A stretch of DNA of 64,000 nucleotides from Weissella confusa (GTDB lineage: Bacteria > Bacillota > Bacilli > Lactobacillales > Lactobacillaceae). The notes below the pieces were generated by a model that did no database searches, was not told where the DNA came from, and worked only from the letters and a program-made list of their open reading frames with translations. Location of the stretch: assembly GCA_016466735.1 (NCBI GenBank), contig JAAOED010000011.1, positions 1-64,000 on the forward strand, in the 5' to 3' direction. Shown here piece after piece: positions 1-8,726 of this stretch (position 1 is the first letter of the stretch; the number at the start of each line of letters is the position of its first letter). A program made the translations under genes and the position numbers.

Positions 1-11
1 CAATGAACTAT

Positions 12-53
12 AAGCAAAAGGCAGCTGATTTCAACAATGTGAAATCAGCTGCC
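12..53 (-). terminator. Rho-independent terminator after the 126-aa membrane protein
   Basis: A 13-bp perfect inverted repeat (20-32 with 41-53, 8-nt loop) is followed on the minus strand by a short T-rich run. It lies about 70 nt beyond the stop codon of the membrane-protein gene and probably ends the prmA-rsmE transcript. Confidence 0.75.
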
Positions 54-121
54 TAAGCAAGGTTCAAAATATTAAATTTTACCGGTCATCAGTACCATTT
101 GACTTTGAACCTAAAATCTAT

Positions 122-502
122 TTAAATTTCGCGGAAACCGCCATCAACTGGAATTTGATCCTCGATGTCGATTTCTTCTTCCTGTCCACGTGTAAAGGCG
201 AACAACTCAATAACAAAATAAAGGGCTGCCAAATAGTAGCCGTACATCGCTGAGTTCAAATGTAGCCAAACTGACACCAAGAACACCACTGGCCACACAA
301 ACATCAAGTACCAGAAAGCACCGCGCTTACGCAAGAAAGCTCCTGCAATGGCACTGAAAATCATGTTTGCCACAAACAATGAAAAAATAATTTTAACATT
401 CGCCGTTAACGGTGATTCGTTAATTGCAAACGGTACTAACAACCCCAAGATTGGCATCCAAATCCAGAACCGCCAATCCAACGCTTCTTTCAAACGCTTC
501 AT
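122..502 (-). CDS. Small multi-pass membrane protein of unknown function
   Basis: 126 residues with about four hydrophobic segments (roughly 11-29, 36-57, 62-82 and 86-104), short loops and an acidic C-terminal tail (EEEIDIEDQ). No enzyme motif is visible. The start is supported by a GGGG ribosome-binding site just upstream. It lies 48 nt after rsmE on the same strand and is followed by a terminator, so it is probably the last gene of the prmA-rsmE transcript. I do not recognise the family. Confidence 0.7.
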   Translation of the reverse strand: MKRLKEALDWRFWIWMPILGLLVPFAINESPLTANVKIIFSLFVANMIFSAIAGAFLRKRGAFWYLMFVWPVVFLVSVWLHLNSAMYGYYLAALYFVIELFAFTRGQEEEIDIEDQIPVDGGFREI

Positions 503-550
503 ATCAATTCCCCTTTTAACATCCCTGCAACGATGTTAACCTTAAAAATT

Positions 551-1297
551 CTAACGTGCTAACTCAAGTGCATAGCTCAATGCACTTAGCGCATAGAGCG
601 GTGCGGTCTCGGCACGCAAAATGCGCGGCCCAAGCCCTGCAGGCACAAAGCCAAACGTATTTGTTAGCAAGTCTAACTCACTTTCCTTTAACCCACCTTC
701 AGGTCCAACCAAAAAGGCAATTTTGTCGCCCACATTCAAGTGACTAAACTGGGCCACCAGTTGCGCTGTTTCGCCCTGCTTGGCACTCTCTTCCCAGGCA
801 ACAATCTTAACCATATCATCCGGCAAATCCAAATCGCGTAGTTTTTCAACATACGTCACATCTGGCACACGTAGTCGGTGTGATTGTTCAGCAGCACCTT
901 GGGCAATCTTTTGCAATCGCGCAAGCTTCTTATCAGCTTTCATCCCCCAATGGACCACTGACCAATCCGTCTCCACGATAATGACGTGGTGAACGCCTAA
1001 TTCGGTCGCTTTTTGAACAACCAATTCAGGTTTATCACCCTTAGCTAAGCCAAGAATGATTGTCGTCTCCACCGGCAATTCAACATCAGTTGCCACTTCT
1101 TCAACGACACGCATCGTTGTCATTTCATCAGCAACCTGAATCACTTCAGCCACCACCATGGTTTGTTGATCAGGATACACAAATTCTGCCTGTGTCCCTT
1201 CCTTGCCACGAAGGACGGTCATTAAATGATGTTGCACATCTTCTGGCAAAATAAATTCTTGACCGGCTGGCGCTTCAGTCAAAAAATAACGTTGCAT
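551..1297 (-). CDS. rsmE: 16S rRNA m3U1498 methyltransferase RsmE
   Basis: 248 residues, the normal length for RsmE, a SPOUT-class enzyme that methylates N3 of U1498 in the 16S rRNA of the 30S subunit using S-adenosylmethionine. The N-terminal part is the PUA-like RNA-binding domain. The trefoil-knot motifs are clear: GDKPELVVQKATELGV near residue 86, FLVGPEGGL near 195 and LGPRILRAETAPL near 222. The start codon shares one base with the stop of prmA (TAATG), so the two are translationally coupled. The prmA-rsmE pairing is widespread in Firmicutes. Confidence 0.95.
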   Translation of the reverse strand: MQRYFLTEAPAGQEFILPEDVQHHLMTVLRGKEGTQAEFVYPDQQTMVVAEVIQVADEMTTMRVVEEVATDVELPVETTIILGLAKGDKPELVVQKATELGVHHVIIVETDWSVVHWGMKADKKLARLQKIAQGAAEQSHRLRVPDVTYVEKLRDLDLPDDMVKIVAWEESAKQGETAQLVAQFSHLNVGDKIAFLVGPEGGLKESELDLLTNTFGFVPAGLGPRILRAETAPLYALSALSYALELAR

Positions 1298-2250
1298 TAT
1301 TCGTCCTCGCTTTTACGGTGAGCAATCAAACCATACCATTCACCAAGCTTCATCGTCTCGTCGAGCGCATAGCCATTCTCTTCCAACTTCGCAATAATCG
1401 TTTGCGCCTTGTCTTCGTAAATACCTGATAACAAGAACTTACCACCCGGACGCAAAACGCTATCAACTTGTGGAATCAATGGTACAAGCACTTCAGCCAA
1501 CATGTTAGCCACAACAATATCAAATTCTTGGGCCGGTACATCGCTTAGCAAGTCACTTGCCATCACTTGGATATCTGAGGCAACAGGATTCAAATCCAAA
1601 TTACCTTGAGCTGATCGCACAGCCACTTCATCAATATCCGTACCTAGCACCTTATCAGCCCCCAACAACTTTGCCGCAATACCAAGCACACCTGAACCAG
1701 TTCCAACGTCTAGCAAACGCTCACCGCCACGTACGACGATTTCAAGTGCTTGCATCATCAAACGTGTCGTTGGGTGAGTACCAGTTCCAAAGGCCATCCC
1801 AGGGTCCAAAACAATCACTTTTTCGCCTTCTTGGGCTGGTTGGTATTCTTCCCACTTAGGCACGACTGTCAAATGACGTGTCACACGAACTGGGTGGTAG
1901 TACTTTTGCCATTCAGTAGCCCAGTCTTCATCCTTAACTGCACTTGTTGTTACCTTACCTGGTGTTGCATCAAGTCCAAATGATGCCAATTGGTTCACAC
2001 GCATTTGCACATCGTTAATCACCTCAGGCAAATTAACATCTTCTGCAAAATAGCCAGCGACCGTCGCACCTGATTCGCGGTGCTCAACAACATCCCAATC
2101 GACCCATACAGTGGCATCAGCAGGTTCATAGCTGTTCACATCTGCCGCATCATCGATTTGGATACCTTCTGCCCCGGCTTCCATCAAAATATTGCTGACA
2201 GCTTCAACAGCCTCAGTTTGTGTCTCAACAATTATTTCTTGCCAACTCAT
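1297..2250 (-). CDS. prmA: Ribosomal protein L11 methyltransferase PrmA
   Basis: 317 residues. PrmA trimethylates ribosomal protein L11 with S-adenosylmethionine. It has an N-terminal L11-recognition domain (from MSWQEIIVET), then a class I methyltransferase fold with FGTGTHPTT, the SAM-binding loop LLDVGTGSGVLGIAA, the acidic residue in GTDIDE, and the NPPY-like DIVVANML. I place the start at the ATG at 2250 because a GAGG ribosome-binding site lies 8 nt upstream; a GTG two codons earlier would sit too close to it. It is first in an operon with rsmE. Confidence 0.93.
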   Translation of the reverse strand: MSWQEIIVETQTEAVEAVSNILMEAGAEGIQIDDAADVNSYEPADATVWVDWDVVEHRESGATVAGYFAEDVNLPEVINDVQMRVNQLASFGLDATPGKVTTSAVKDEDWATEWQKYYHPVRVTRHLTVVPKWEEYQPAQEGEKVIVLDPGMAFGTGTHPTTRLMMQALEIVVRGGERLLDVGTGSGVLGIAAKLLGADKVLGTDIDEVAVRSAQGNLDLNPVASDIQVMASDLLSDVPAQEFDIVVANMLAEVLVPLIPQVDSVLRPGGKFLLSGIYEDKAQTIIAKLEENGYALDETMKLGEWYGLIAHRKSEDE

Positions 2251-2350
2251 CAGCACTTCCTCATCACTTCGTTATAGTCTTAACAACAGAATAACATAAA
2301 GTTGCCTAAAAATGTTGTCTGCTTTAACCCGCTTCTTTGCTTATCGCGAC

Positions 2351-2383
2351 AACAAAAAAACGAGAGATACAATGTATCTCTCG
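2351..2383 (-). terminator. Terminator of pyk
   Basis: A 10-bp perfect inverted repeat (2361-2370 with 2374-2383, 3-nt loop) is followed on the minus strand by a run of seven T. It lies 24 nt past the pyk stop codon. Confidence 0.9.
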
Positions 2384-2406
2384 TTCTTAATTAACACAAC
2401 TAATAA

Positions 2407-3828
2407 TTAGTCGACCGTAACGATCGTCATCAAGTTAGTCGTACCTGAAGTCGTTACAGGAATACCTGCAGTAACGATGATAGTATCACCCTTTTCTGCC
2501 AAACCTGCAGCAACAACTTCCTTCTTTGCCAATTCGATCAAAGCATCAGTGTTGTCCACTGCTTCTGAGATCATTGGTTGAACACCCCAGTAAATCGTCA
2601 ATGAACGTTGTACACGCTCGTCGAACGTCAATGCCAAGATGTCAGCGTTAGGACGGTACTTTGAGATCATCTTTGCCGTGTAACCTGAAGTCGTTGCAGC
2701 AACGATAGCCTTAACATTCAAGTTTTCTGCAGCCGTAGCAACAGCAGCAGCAACTGATTCAGTAACGTCTGATGCGTCGAAGTTGTTTACGTGACGGCCG
2801 TTTGCTGCCAAAGCAGTTTCTGCCTTCTCGTCGATGCGTGCCATAGTAGCAACAGCAGCAACTGGGTAAGCACCGTTAGCTGACTCACCTGACAACATAG
2901 TTGCGTCAGTTCCGTCAAATACGGCGTTGGCAACGTCAGAAGCTTCGGCACGCGTTGGGCGTGGGTTCTCTTGCATTGAGTCCAACATGTCAGTAGCAGT
3001 AATAACTGGCTTACCGGCAGCGTTCATCATGCGGATCAAGTCCTTTTGTACCAAAGGAACGTTTTCTGCTGGAATTTCAACACCCATGTCTCCACGAGCA
3101 ATCATCAAACCATCAGAAACCTTCAAGATTTCGGCGAAGTTGTCGATACCTTCTTGTGATTCGATCTTAGGGAAGATCATAACATCTTCCTTACCAGCTT
3201 CTAGCAACAAAGCACGGATGTCTTCAACGTCTGAAGGCTTACGTACGAATGAAGCGGCGATGTATTGGATACCTTGTTCCAAACCGAAGCGGATGTCATC
3301 GGCATCCTTTTCAGTGATACCTGGCAAGTTGATTGAAACACCAGGTGCGTTAACACCCTTACGTGATCCCAACAAACCGTGGTTTTGAACTTCAGTAACC
3401 AATTCGCGGTTAGCTTCGTCCTTTTCAGTGATCAACATGTCGATCTTACCGTCGTCGAACAAAACGTGTCCGCCAACCTTAACGTCGTCGAACAAACCAG
3501 GGTAAGTTACGGCAACCTTTTCCTTAGTACCTTCAAGAGAAGCATCCATTGAGATGCGAACAACATCACCGATGTTGAACTCAATCTTACCTGGCTCTTG
3601 AACAGTCGTACGGATTTCGGCACCCTTAGTGTCCAACAAGAATCCTACAGTCTTACCTGAAATCTTCTCGGCTTCGCGCACAGCGTTCATACGACCCAAG
3701 TGCTCTTCGTGGTCTCCGTGTGAGAAGTTGAAACGTACAACGTTTGCACCTGACTCGATCAACTTAGTAATAGTCTCGACGTCAGAACTAGCTGGTCCAA
3801 GCGTTGAAACAATCTTGGTCTTCTTCAT
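2407..3828 (-). CDS. pyk: Pyruvate kinase
   Basis: 473 residues. The enzyme transfers phosphate from phosphoenolpyruvate to ADP as the last step of glycolysis or the phosphoketolase pathway. Visible motifs are KIVSTLGPAS at the N-terminus, RFNFSHG, the active-site signature IFPKIESQEGI, IARGDMGVE, ATDMLDSM and MLSGESANGAYP. The length matches the three-domain core; the extra C-terminal PEP-utiliser-like domain of many Bacillus and Lactobacillus enzymes is absent. In homofermentative lactobacilli pyk follows pfkA; here lysP is upstream and no phosphofructokinase is seen, which fits a heterofermentative metabolism. Confidence 0.97.
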   Translation of the reverse strand: MKKTKIVSTLGPASSDVETITKLIESGANVVRFNFSHGDHEEHLGRMNAVREAEKISGKTVGFLLDTKGAEIRTTVQEPGKIEFNIGDVVRISMDASLEGTKEKVAVTYPGLFDDVKVGGHVLFDDGKIDMLITEKDEANRELVTEVQNHGLLGSRKGVNAPGVSINLPGITEKDADDIRFGLEQGIQYIAASFVRKPSDVEDIRALLLEAGKEDVMIFPKIESQEGIDNFAEILKVSDGLMIARGDMGVEIPAENVPLVQKDLIRMMNAAGKPVITATDMLDSMQENPRPTRAEASDVANAVFDGTDATMLSGESANGAYPVAAVATMARIDEKAETALAANGRHVNNFDASDVTESVAAAVATAAENLNVKAIVAATTSGYTAKMISKYRPNADILALTFDERVQRSLTIYWGVQPMISEAVDNTDALIELAKKEVVAAGLAEKGDTIIVTAGIPVTTSGTTNLMTIVTVD

Positions 3829-3950
3829 GATCTGAAAAATCTCCTTCGTTTTGTGTTGATAGTGTATCTATCTAACTGATGTTAATTGTACTATTTTTCA
3901 CTTTTTTTGTACACAATTTTTGTTTCTTATCTGTTCCAATATTCAAACAA

Positions 3951-3981
3951 AAAACACACAAGCTTACAGCTTGTGTGTTTT
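3951..3981 (-). terminator. Terminator of lysP
   Basis: A 14-bp inverted repeat with a 3-nt loop starts 10 nt past the lysP stop and is followed by a T-run on the minus strand. Confidence 0.9.
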
Positions 3982-3990
3982 TTAACATTA

Positions 3991-5460
3991 TTATTGTCGT
4001 GCGTCCGTATCCAAATCAACTTCCGTCAACTTACGCAACTTTGTCTTGTGCTTAATCTTGTATCCAAGGTACAAACCAATAAACAATGGTAGTGACATGT
4101 ACGTTGTGATAATTCCTGACCAGTTCCAGTGTGAAATTGGTCCTTGGAATGATGCCAAGTCTTGTCCAACAACAACAACGATTGACAAAACCAATGCCAA
4201 AATTGGACCAACTGGGAACCACTTAGCATGGTAGCGGAGCTTCTTCACATCACGACCTTGCGCCACAAAGGCACGACGGAAACGATAGTGTGAAATTGCG
4301 ATACCAATCCAAGCGATGAAACCAGTCAAACCTGAAGCAGCCACCAAGTAGTAGTAGATGCCAGGTCCGAAAACAGACGTGACGAACGTCAACAAACCAA
4401 CGGCAACCGTAGCCAACAAAGCTGGCACTGGAATACCCGTGTTGATGTTAACACGTGCGAATACCTTTGGCGCCTTTCCTTCAACGGCCATGGCGTACAA
4501 CATACGCGTTGAAGCGTAAACACCAGAGTTAGCTGAAGAAATAACTGACGTCAAGATAACAGCGTTCATAATTGAAGCAGCAGCAGCCAAACCAGCTTGC
4601 TTAAAGACCAACGTAAATGGTGAGACCGCAATGTTTGTTTCACTTGAACGGAGCAAGTTTGGATCCTTGTAGTAAATCAATGCCCCAATAATGAAGATGG
4701 CAAGGATGTAGAACAAAAGGATACGCCAGAAGACTTGCTTGATAGCCGTTGGCACTGACGTTTCTGGTGTTTCTGACTCACCAGCCGTAATACCAACCAT
4801 CTCAGTTCCTTGGAATGAGAAACCAGCCACCATGAAGACGGCTAGCATACCACCAACGCCACCAACAAATCCGTGGTTACCGCCAGCTGACAAGTTACGT
4901 GGGACATCTGGGTGATAAGCCATGATACCGAAGATTGTTGCAACTCCGATGACCAAGAATGCGACTACCGCAACAACCTTAATCGTTGCCATCCAGAACT
5001 CAGTTTCAGCGTATGACTTAGCTGACATTAGGTTGATGACCGTAATCAAGAGCAACACTAGCGCTGACCAAATCCAACTTGGGACATTCGGTAACCAGTA
5101 ACCCATGACCACACCGACCGTTGCCGCTTCAACCGCAACCGTAATTGCCCAATTAAACCAATAATTCCAACCCATGGCAAAACCGAAAGCAGGATCAACG
5201 AAACGATCGGCGAACGTTGAGAATGAACCTGAAACTGGCATGTAAGTCGCCATTTCACCCAAACTGGTCATCAAGAAGTAAACCATCAAACCAATAACCG
5301 CATAAGCAGTAAGGGCTCCGAATGGTCCAGCTTGTGCAACCGTTGCACCTGAGGCAACGAACAAACCAGTCCCGATTGTCCCACCAAGGGCAATCATTGA
5401 CAGGTGACGCGTCTTCATCGTGCGCTTCAGCGTCCCTTGATTCTGTTGATTATCTGACAT
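3991..5460 (-). CDS. lysP: Lysine-specific amino acid permease (APC superfamily)
   Basis: 489 residues with about 12 membrane segments, an APC-family proton-coupled amino-acid importer. The N-terminus has the family signature KTRHLSMIALGGTIGTGLF followed by a glycine-rich first helix, then GEMATYMPVSGSFSTFADRF and GWNYWFNWA, characteristic of the LysP branch. The start at 5460 is fixed by GGAGG 7 nt upstream; an in-frame ATG 24 codons earlier would read through the leader terminator. The specificity call rests mainly on the lysine riboswitch directly upstream, which also predicts repression when lysine is abundant. Confidence 0.9.
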   Translation of the reverse strand: MSDNQQNQGTLKRTMKTRHLSMIALGGTIGTGLFVASGATVAQAGPFGALTAYAVIGLMVYFLMTSLGEMATYMPVSGSFSTFADRFVDPAFGFAMGWNYWFNWAITVAVEAATVGVVMGYWLPNVPSWIWSALVLLLITVINLMSAKSYAETEFWMATIKVVAVVAFLVIGVATIFGIMAYHPDVPRNLSAGGNHGFVGGVGGMLAVFMVAGFSFQGTEMVGITAGESETPETSVPTAIKQVFWRILLFYILAIFIIGALIYYKDPNLLRSSETNIAVSPFTLVFKQAGLAAAASIMNAVILTSVISSANSGVYASTRMLYAMAVEGKAPKVFARVNINTGIPVPALLATVAVGLLTFVTSVFGPGIYYYLVAASGLTGFIAWIGIAISHYRFRRAFVAQGRDVKKLRYHAKWFPVGPILALVLSIVVVVGQDLASFQGPISHWNWSGIITTYMSLPLFIGLYLGYKIKHKTKLRKLTEVDLDTDARQ

Positions 5461-5503
5461 AATTCCTCCTATATAGAGAGGCCTAATCGCACTCGTGAGA
5501 ACG

Positions 5504-5543
5504 AAAAAAGTCCCCAGTTCATACCATCGCATAAACTAGGGAC
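5504..5543 (-). terminator. Intrinsic terminator of the lysine riboswitch
   Basis: Arms 5510-5519 and 5534-5543 form a hairpin followed by six T on the minus strand, between the aptamer and the lysP ribosome-binding site. This is the expected expression platform: lysine binding should favour it. Confidence 0.85.
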
Positions 5544-5559
5544 CTCGTTTGAAATCATT

Positions 5560-5745
5560 AGTGTTGTCGATAGCGCTCCGCAGCCGACGAATTTTGCTGC
5601 GACAGTCCTTCCGTTGTTCACGTAAGGACCAACATGTTTCACCGCCGTGAAAACACATTTCGGCAACCGCCCCTTTAAATCAACCGCCTTGTCTGCCGAC
5701 TTGGTTGATCACTCATGTTGGTTGCAACCTCTATGTCATATTTAA
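5560..5745 (-). promoter_or_regulatory. Lysine riboswitch (L box) controlling lysP
   Basis: Read on the minus strand, the leader contains the conserved L-box segments in the right order: ATAGAGGTTGC at the 5' side, ATGAGT, AAGGGGCGGTTGCCGAA, TTGGTCC, GGACTGTC, and a closing GCGCTATCG whose CTAT pairs with the first ATAG. About 185 nt, normal for this class. It lies between a strong promoter and an intrinsic terminator ahead of lysP. Confidence 0.9.
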
Positions 5746-5757
5746 TTTATGAGACTA

Positions 5758-5786
5758 AGTATAAGCATGTTTTTAGACATCGTCAA
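5758..5786 (-). promoter_or_regulatory. Promoter of lysP
   Basis: A near-consensus sigma-A promoter on the minus strand: TTGACG (5786-5781), 17-nt spacer, TATACT (5763-5758). The predicted start near 5750 immediately precedes the riboswitch. Confidence 0.8.
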
Positions 5787-5928
5787 CCCAACTCGCAATC
5801 TAACCCTAAAAACTTCTTAAATACCGCTTAAGCGTAAAACTTAATCACACCCTTTTTAAAAACACTGATGATACGATAGATGAAAAGTTAGTTAACCACA
5901 TTGGTTGTTAAAGGAGTTGTCGATTATC

Positions 5929-6576
5929 ATGATTATTAAGCCCTCTAAAAGCCGGCTCATTATATTAATAATAAGTATATTGGCTTTCTTAATTCTAACC
6001 ATTAGCACTTTTCTTGGTGCTTCGCTGCTCACTTTAATCGATTCAGCTGAGCAGAACTTTTTAGATAGCATGGCGCCTGCGTCATTGTCGACACTAACTA
6101 AACCATTTGTTTTATTTAGTCACGGCTTATTGTTTGCCTTGGTCATCTTTTTACTTGCTTTTTTGCTTTGGGGATTTAAATTCAAAATCCCGGCCGCATG
6201 GATTGTGCTAACGACCATCAGCGGGTCATTGTTGATTAACATCTTCTCGTTAATCTTCCCCCATCGCCTAGCTGGCCAGGCAACACAATTTCCAGCCCAT
6301 ACTATCTTTTTCGTCACATTACTTTATTTCTTTCTCAGCAAGATTGTCGTGCCGGAGTTGAAATCATTTCCCCGTCAAATCGCTGGTCAAATTATTATTT
6401 TAACGGGGTGGATCCTCACCTTTATCGGCACGATTCTCTCAACTAACTACACATTTTCTGATGCTGTGGCTGGCTGGCTACTCGCGATTGCTTGGCTACA
6501 ACTCGCCGCACAGTTCTATGGTAATTACGCCCCGCGCGCGTACCGCATGAACGGATTCAGTAATTCATGGTTCTAA
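5929..6576 (+). CDS. PAP2-like membrane protein lacking catalytic residues
   Basis: 215 residues from the ATG at 5929 (AAAGGAG 12 nt upstream; weaker TTG starts lie just before). It has about six membrane helices in the arrangement of lipid phosphatases of the PAP2 family. The expected motifs are degenerate: the PSGH region reads FPAHT and the final motif, normally SR then H before PSD, reads GTILSTNYTFSD, so the Arg and the nucleophilic His positions are Thr and Tyr. It may be an inactive relative with a binding or transport role. The next gene starts 4 nt after its stop, so the two are co-transcribed. Confidence 0.6.
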   Translation: MIIKPSKSRLIILIISILAFLILTISTFLGASLLTLIDSAEQNFLDSMAPASLSTLTKPFVLFSHGLLFALVIFLLAFLLWGFKFKIPAAWIVLTTISGSLLINIFSLIFPHRLAGQATQFPAHTIFFVTLLYFFLSKIVVPELKSFPRQIAGQIIILTGWILTFIGTILSTNYTFSDAVAGWLLAIAWLQLAAQFYGNYAPRAYRMNGFSNSWF

Positions 6577-6579
6577 AAA

Positions 6580-7041
6580 ATGGCTAAAATCACCTTACGT
6601 TCCTGGCAATCGACAGACTTCGATGCCTATGAAAAATTAATCGCACAACCTGAAATTATGCAAGGAGCTGGGTTGCCTAATGCAGACACACAGCAACGTC
6701 GCATGATGTTTGAAACGGATTTATATCAGCCATTCCAGGCTGCCATCGTTTATAAATCCCAGATTATCGGTAGCATCATCGCCTACGCCCGAGTTTCTGA
6801 AACCGGTGACTTCATCCCTAATGAGTATGACCTGGCGTATTTCTTAGATAGCCGTTTTACAGGCCATGGCATTATGACTCAAGCCTTACACAGCTTTATC
6901 ACAGCATTGCCGACGCCAACAACATTGTTAGCCGAAACATTTGTTGATAATGTCGCGTCACAGCGCATCCTAGAGAAGCTTGGTTTCATTAAAACCGGTG
7001 CCTACAACAACATCATTGCATACAAAAAGCCGATCAGTTAG
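6580..7041 (+). CDS. GNAT-family N-acetyltransferase
   Basis: 153 residues of the RimJ/RimL-like acetyltransferase type (ITLRSWQSTDFDAYEKL at the N-terminus; the acetyl-CoA loop corresponds to DSRFTGHGIMTQAL near residue 88; the C-terminal signature is AETFVDNVASQRILEKLGF). The substrate cannot be predicted. It starts 4 nt after the PAP2-like gene with no obvious ribosome-binding site of its own, so translation is probably coupled. Confidence 0.85.
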   Translation: MAKITLRSWQSTDFDAYEKLIAQPEIMQGAGLPNADTQQRRMMFETDLYQPFQAAIVYKSQIIGSIIAYARVSETGDFIPNEYDLAYFLDSRFTGHGIMTQALHSFITALPTPTTLLAETFVDNVASQRILEKLGFIKTGAYNNIIAYKKPIS

Positions 7042-7054
7042 ATCGGCTTTTTGA
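7024..7054 (+). terminator. Bidirectional terminator between GNAT gene and fhs
   Basis: A 12-bp inverted repeat (7024-7035 with 7041-7052) overlaps the end of the GNAT gene, with T-runs on both strands. It can end both the plus-strand pair and the converging purine operon. Confidence 0.85.
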
Positions 7055-7064
7055 CTATGCAGTT

Positions 7065-8726
7065 TTAGAACAAGCCAGTAATTTGACCGTTTTCATCAAT
7101 ATCAATGTCATATGCTGCTGGGTGACTTGGCAATCCTGGCATCGTCAAAATTGAACCAGTCAAGGCAACCAAGAAGCCAGCTCCTAACTTAGGCACAAAC
7201 TCACGCACATGAATCTTAAAGTCCGCTGGTGCACCCAACTTCTTCGCATCATCACTCAATGAGTATTGCGTCTTCGCCATGATAACTGGCATCTTATCCC
7301 AACCACGCTTTGCAAACTCACGTAATTGCTTAGTAGCCTTATCTGACAATTCAACACCAGCACCGCCGTAAATTGTTTGCACAATCTTTTCGATTTTTGT
7401 AACAGCATCATCTTCAGGTGCATACAATGGCGTAAAGTGGCTTTCTTGCTCAGTTGCTGCGATAACTGCTTGCGCCAACTCTGGCGCACCAGCACCGCCT
7501 TGCGCCCAAACGTCAGCCATGTAGGCCTCAGCACCACGCTCACGAACGTAATTTTCAACCATCTCGATTTCTTCAGGTGTGTCACTCACAAAGCGGTTAA
7601 CGGCAACAACAACTGGCACGCCGTAACGTGACATGCTTTGCAAGTGTTGACCCAAGTTAGCCAAGCCGGCTGACAAAGCGTCCAAATTAGGTTCTGTCAA
7701 TTCCGTCTTAGGCAAACCACCGTGCATCTTCAACGCACGCACCGTCGCCACAATGACAATTGTGTCCGGTGTCTTGCCCAACAATGGCACCTTGAAGTCC
7801 AAGAACTTCTCACCACCCAAGTCAGCCCCGAAACCAGCTTCAGTGACAACGTAGTCCGCTAATTGCAAAGCTGTCTTAGTTGCGCGAATTGAGTTGGTTC
7901 CTTGCGCAATATTGGCAAATGGACCTCCGTGAATCAACGTTGGCGTGTGGGCAAGCGTTTGAACCAAGTTTGGCTTAATCGCATCCTTCAACAACGTCGT
8001 CAACGCGCCGGCAACGCCCAAGTCCTTAACTGTCACAGGCTCCTTGTCATACGTGTAACCGATAACGATGCGTTCAATACGCGCCTTCATATCCATCAAA
8101 TCATGTGACAACGTCAAAATAGCCATCAATTCAGAAGCAACCGTGATATCAAAACCATCTTCACGCGGCACTCCAGAAGTTGGGCCACCCAAACCAATTG
8201 TAATGTGGCGCAAAGCACGATCATTAACGTCCAAAGCGCGCTTCCAAAGCAAACGACGTGGGTCAATGTTCAAAGGATTTCCTTGGTAGATGCTGTTATC
8301 GATAACGGCGGCCAACGTGTTGTGGGCACTTGTCAAAGCATGGAAATCACCCGTAAAGTGCAAGTTTATGTCAGCCATTGGGACAACTTGGGCGTATCCA
8401 CCACCAGTAGCACCACCCTTCAAGCCCATAACTGGTCCAAGTGACGGTTCACGCAACGCAACCATCGTCTTCTTACCAGCCAAGCTTAGCGCATCAGCCA
8501 AGCCAACCGTCACCGTTGACTTACCCTCACCAGCTGGCGTTGGGTTAATTGACGTCACCAAAATCAACTTACCCAAATCATTTTGTCGGGCAGTTTCATC
8601 GATTTCAATCTTGGCTTTATCACGACCGTATGGTTCCCATTCAGCTGCCGTCAAGCCAGCCTTCTCTGCAATTTTTTCAATTGGCCAAACTTCAGCCGCT
8701 TGTGCAATTTCAATATCAGTTTGCAT
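7065..8726 (-). CDS. fhs: Formate--tetrahydrofolate ligase
   Basis: 553 residues. It makes 10-formyl-tetrahydrofolate from formate, THF and ATP, the one-carbon donor for PurN and PurH encoded in the same operon. The P-loop [18 protein letters not shown] is near residue 62, followed by [14 protein letters not shown] and the conserved [15 protein letters not shown] place the start at 8726 (MQTDIEIAQ), with AAGGTGG about 9 nt upstream; it overlaps the end of purD by 11 nt. Last gene of the purine operon, before a bidirectional terminator. Confidence 0.95.
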   Translation of the reverse strand: MQTDIEIAQAAEVWPIEKIAEKAGLTAAEWEPYGRDKAKIEIDETARQNDLGKLILVTSINPTPAGEGKSTVTVGLADALSLAGKKTMVALREPSLGPVMGLKGGATGGGYAQVVPMADINLHFTGDFHALTSAHNTLAAVIDNSIYQGNPLNIDPRRLLWKRALDVNDRALRHITIGLGGPTSGVPREDGFDITVASELMAILTLSHDLMDMKARIERIVIGYTYDKEPVTVKDLGVAGALTTLLKDAIKPNLVQTLAHTPTLIHGGPFANIAQGTNSIRATKTALQLADYVVTEAGFGADLGGEKFLDFKVPLLGKTPDTIVIVATVRALKMHGGLPKTELTEPNLDALSAGLANLGQHLQSMSRYGVPVVVAVNRFVSDTPEEIEMVENYVRERGAEAYMADVWAQGGAGAPELAQAVIAATEQESHFTPLYAPEDDAVTKIEKIVQTIYGGAGVELSDKATKQLREFAKRGWDKMPVIMAKTQYSLSDDAKKLGAPADFKIHVREFVPKLGAGFLVALTGSILTMPGLPSHPAAYDIDIDENGQITGLF

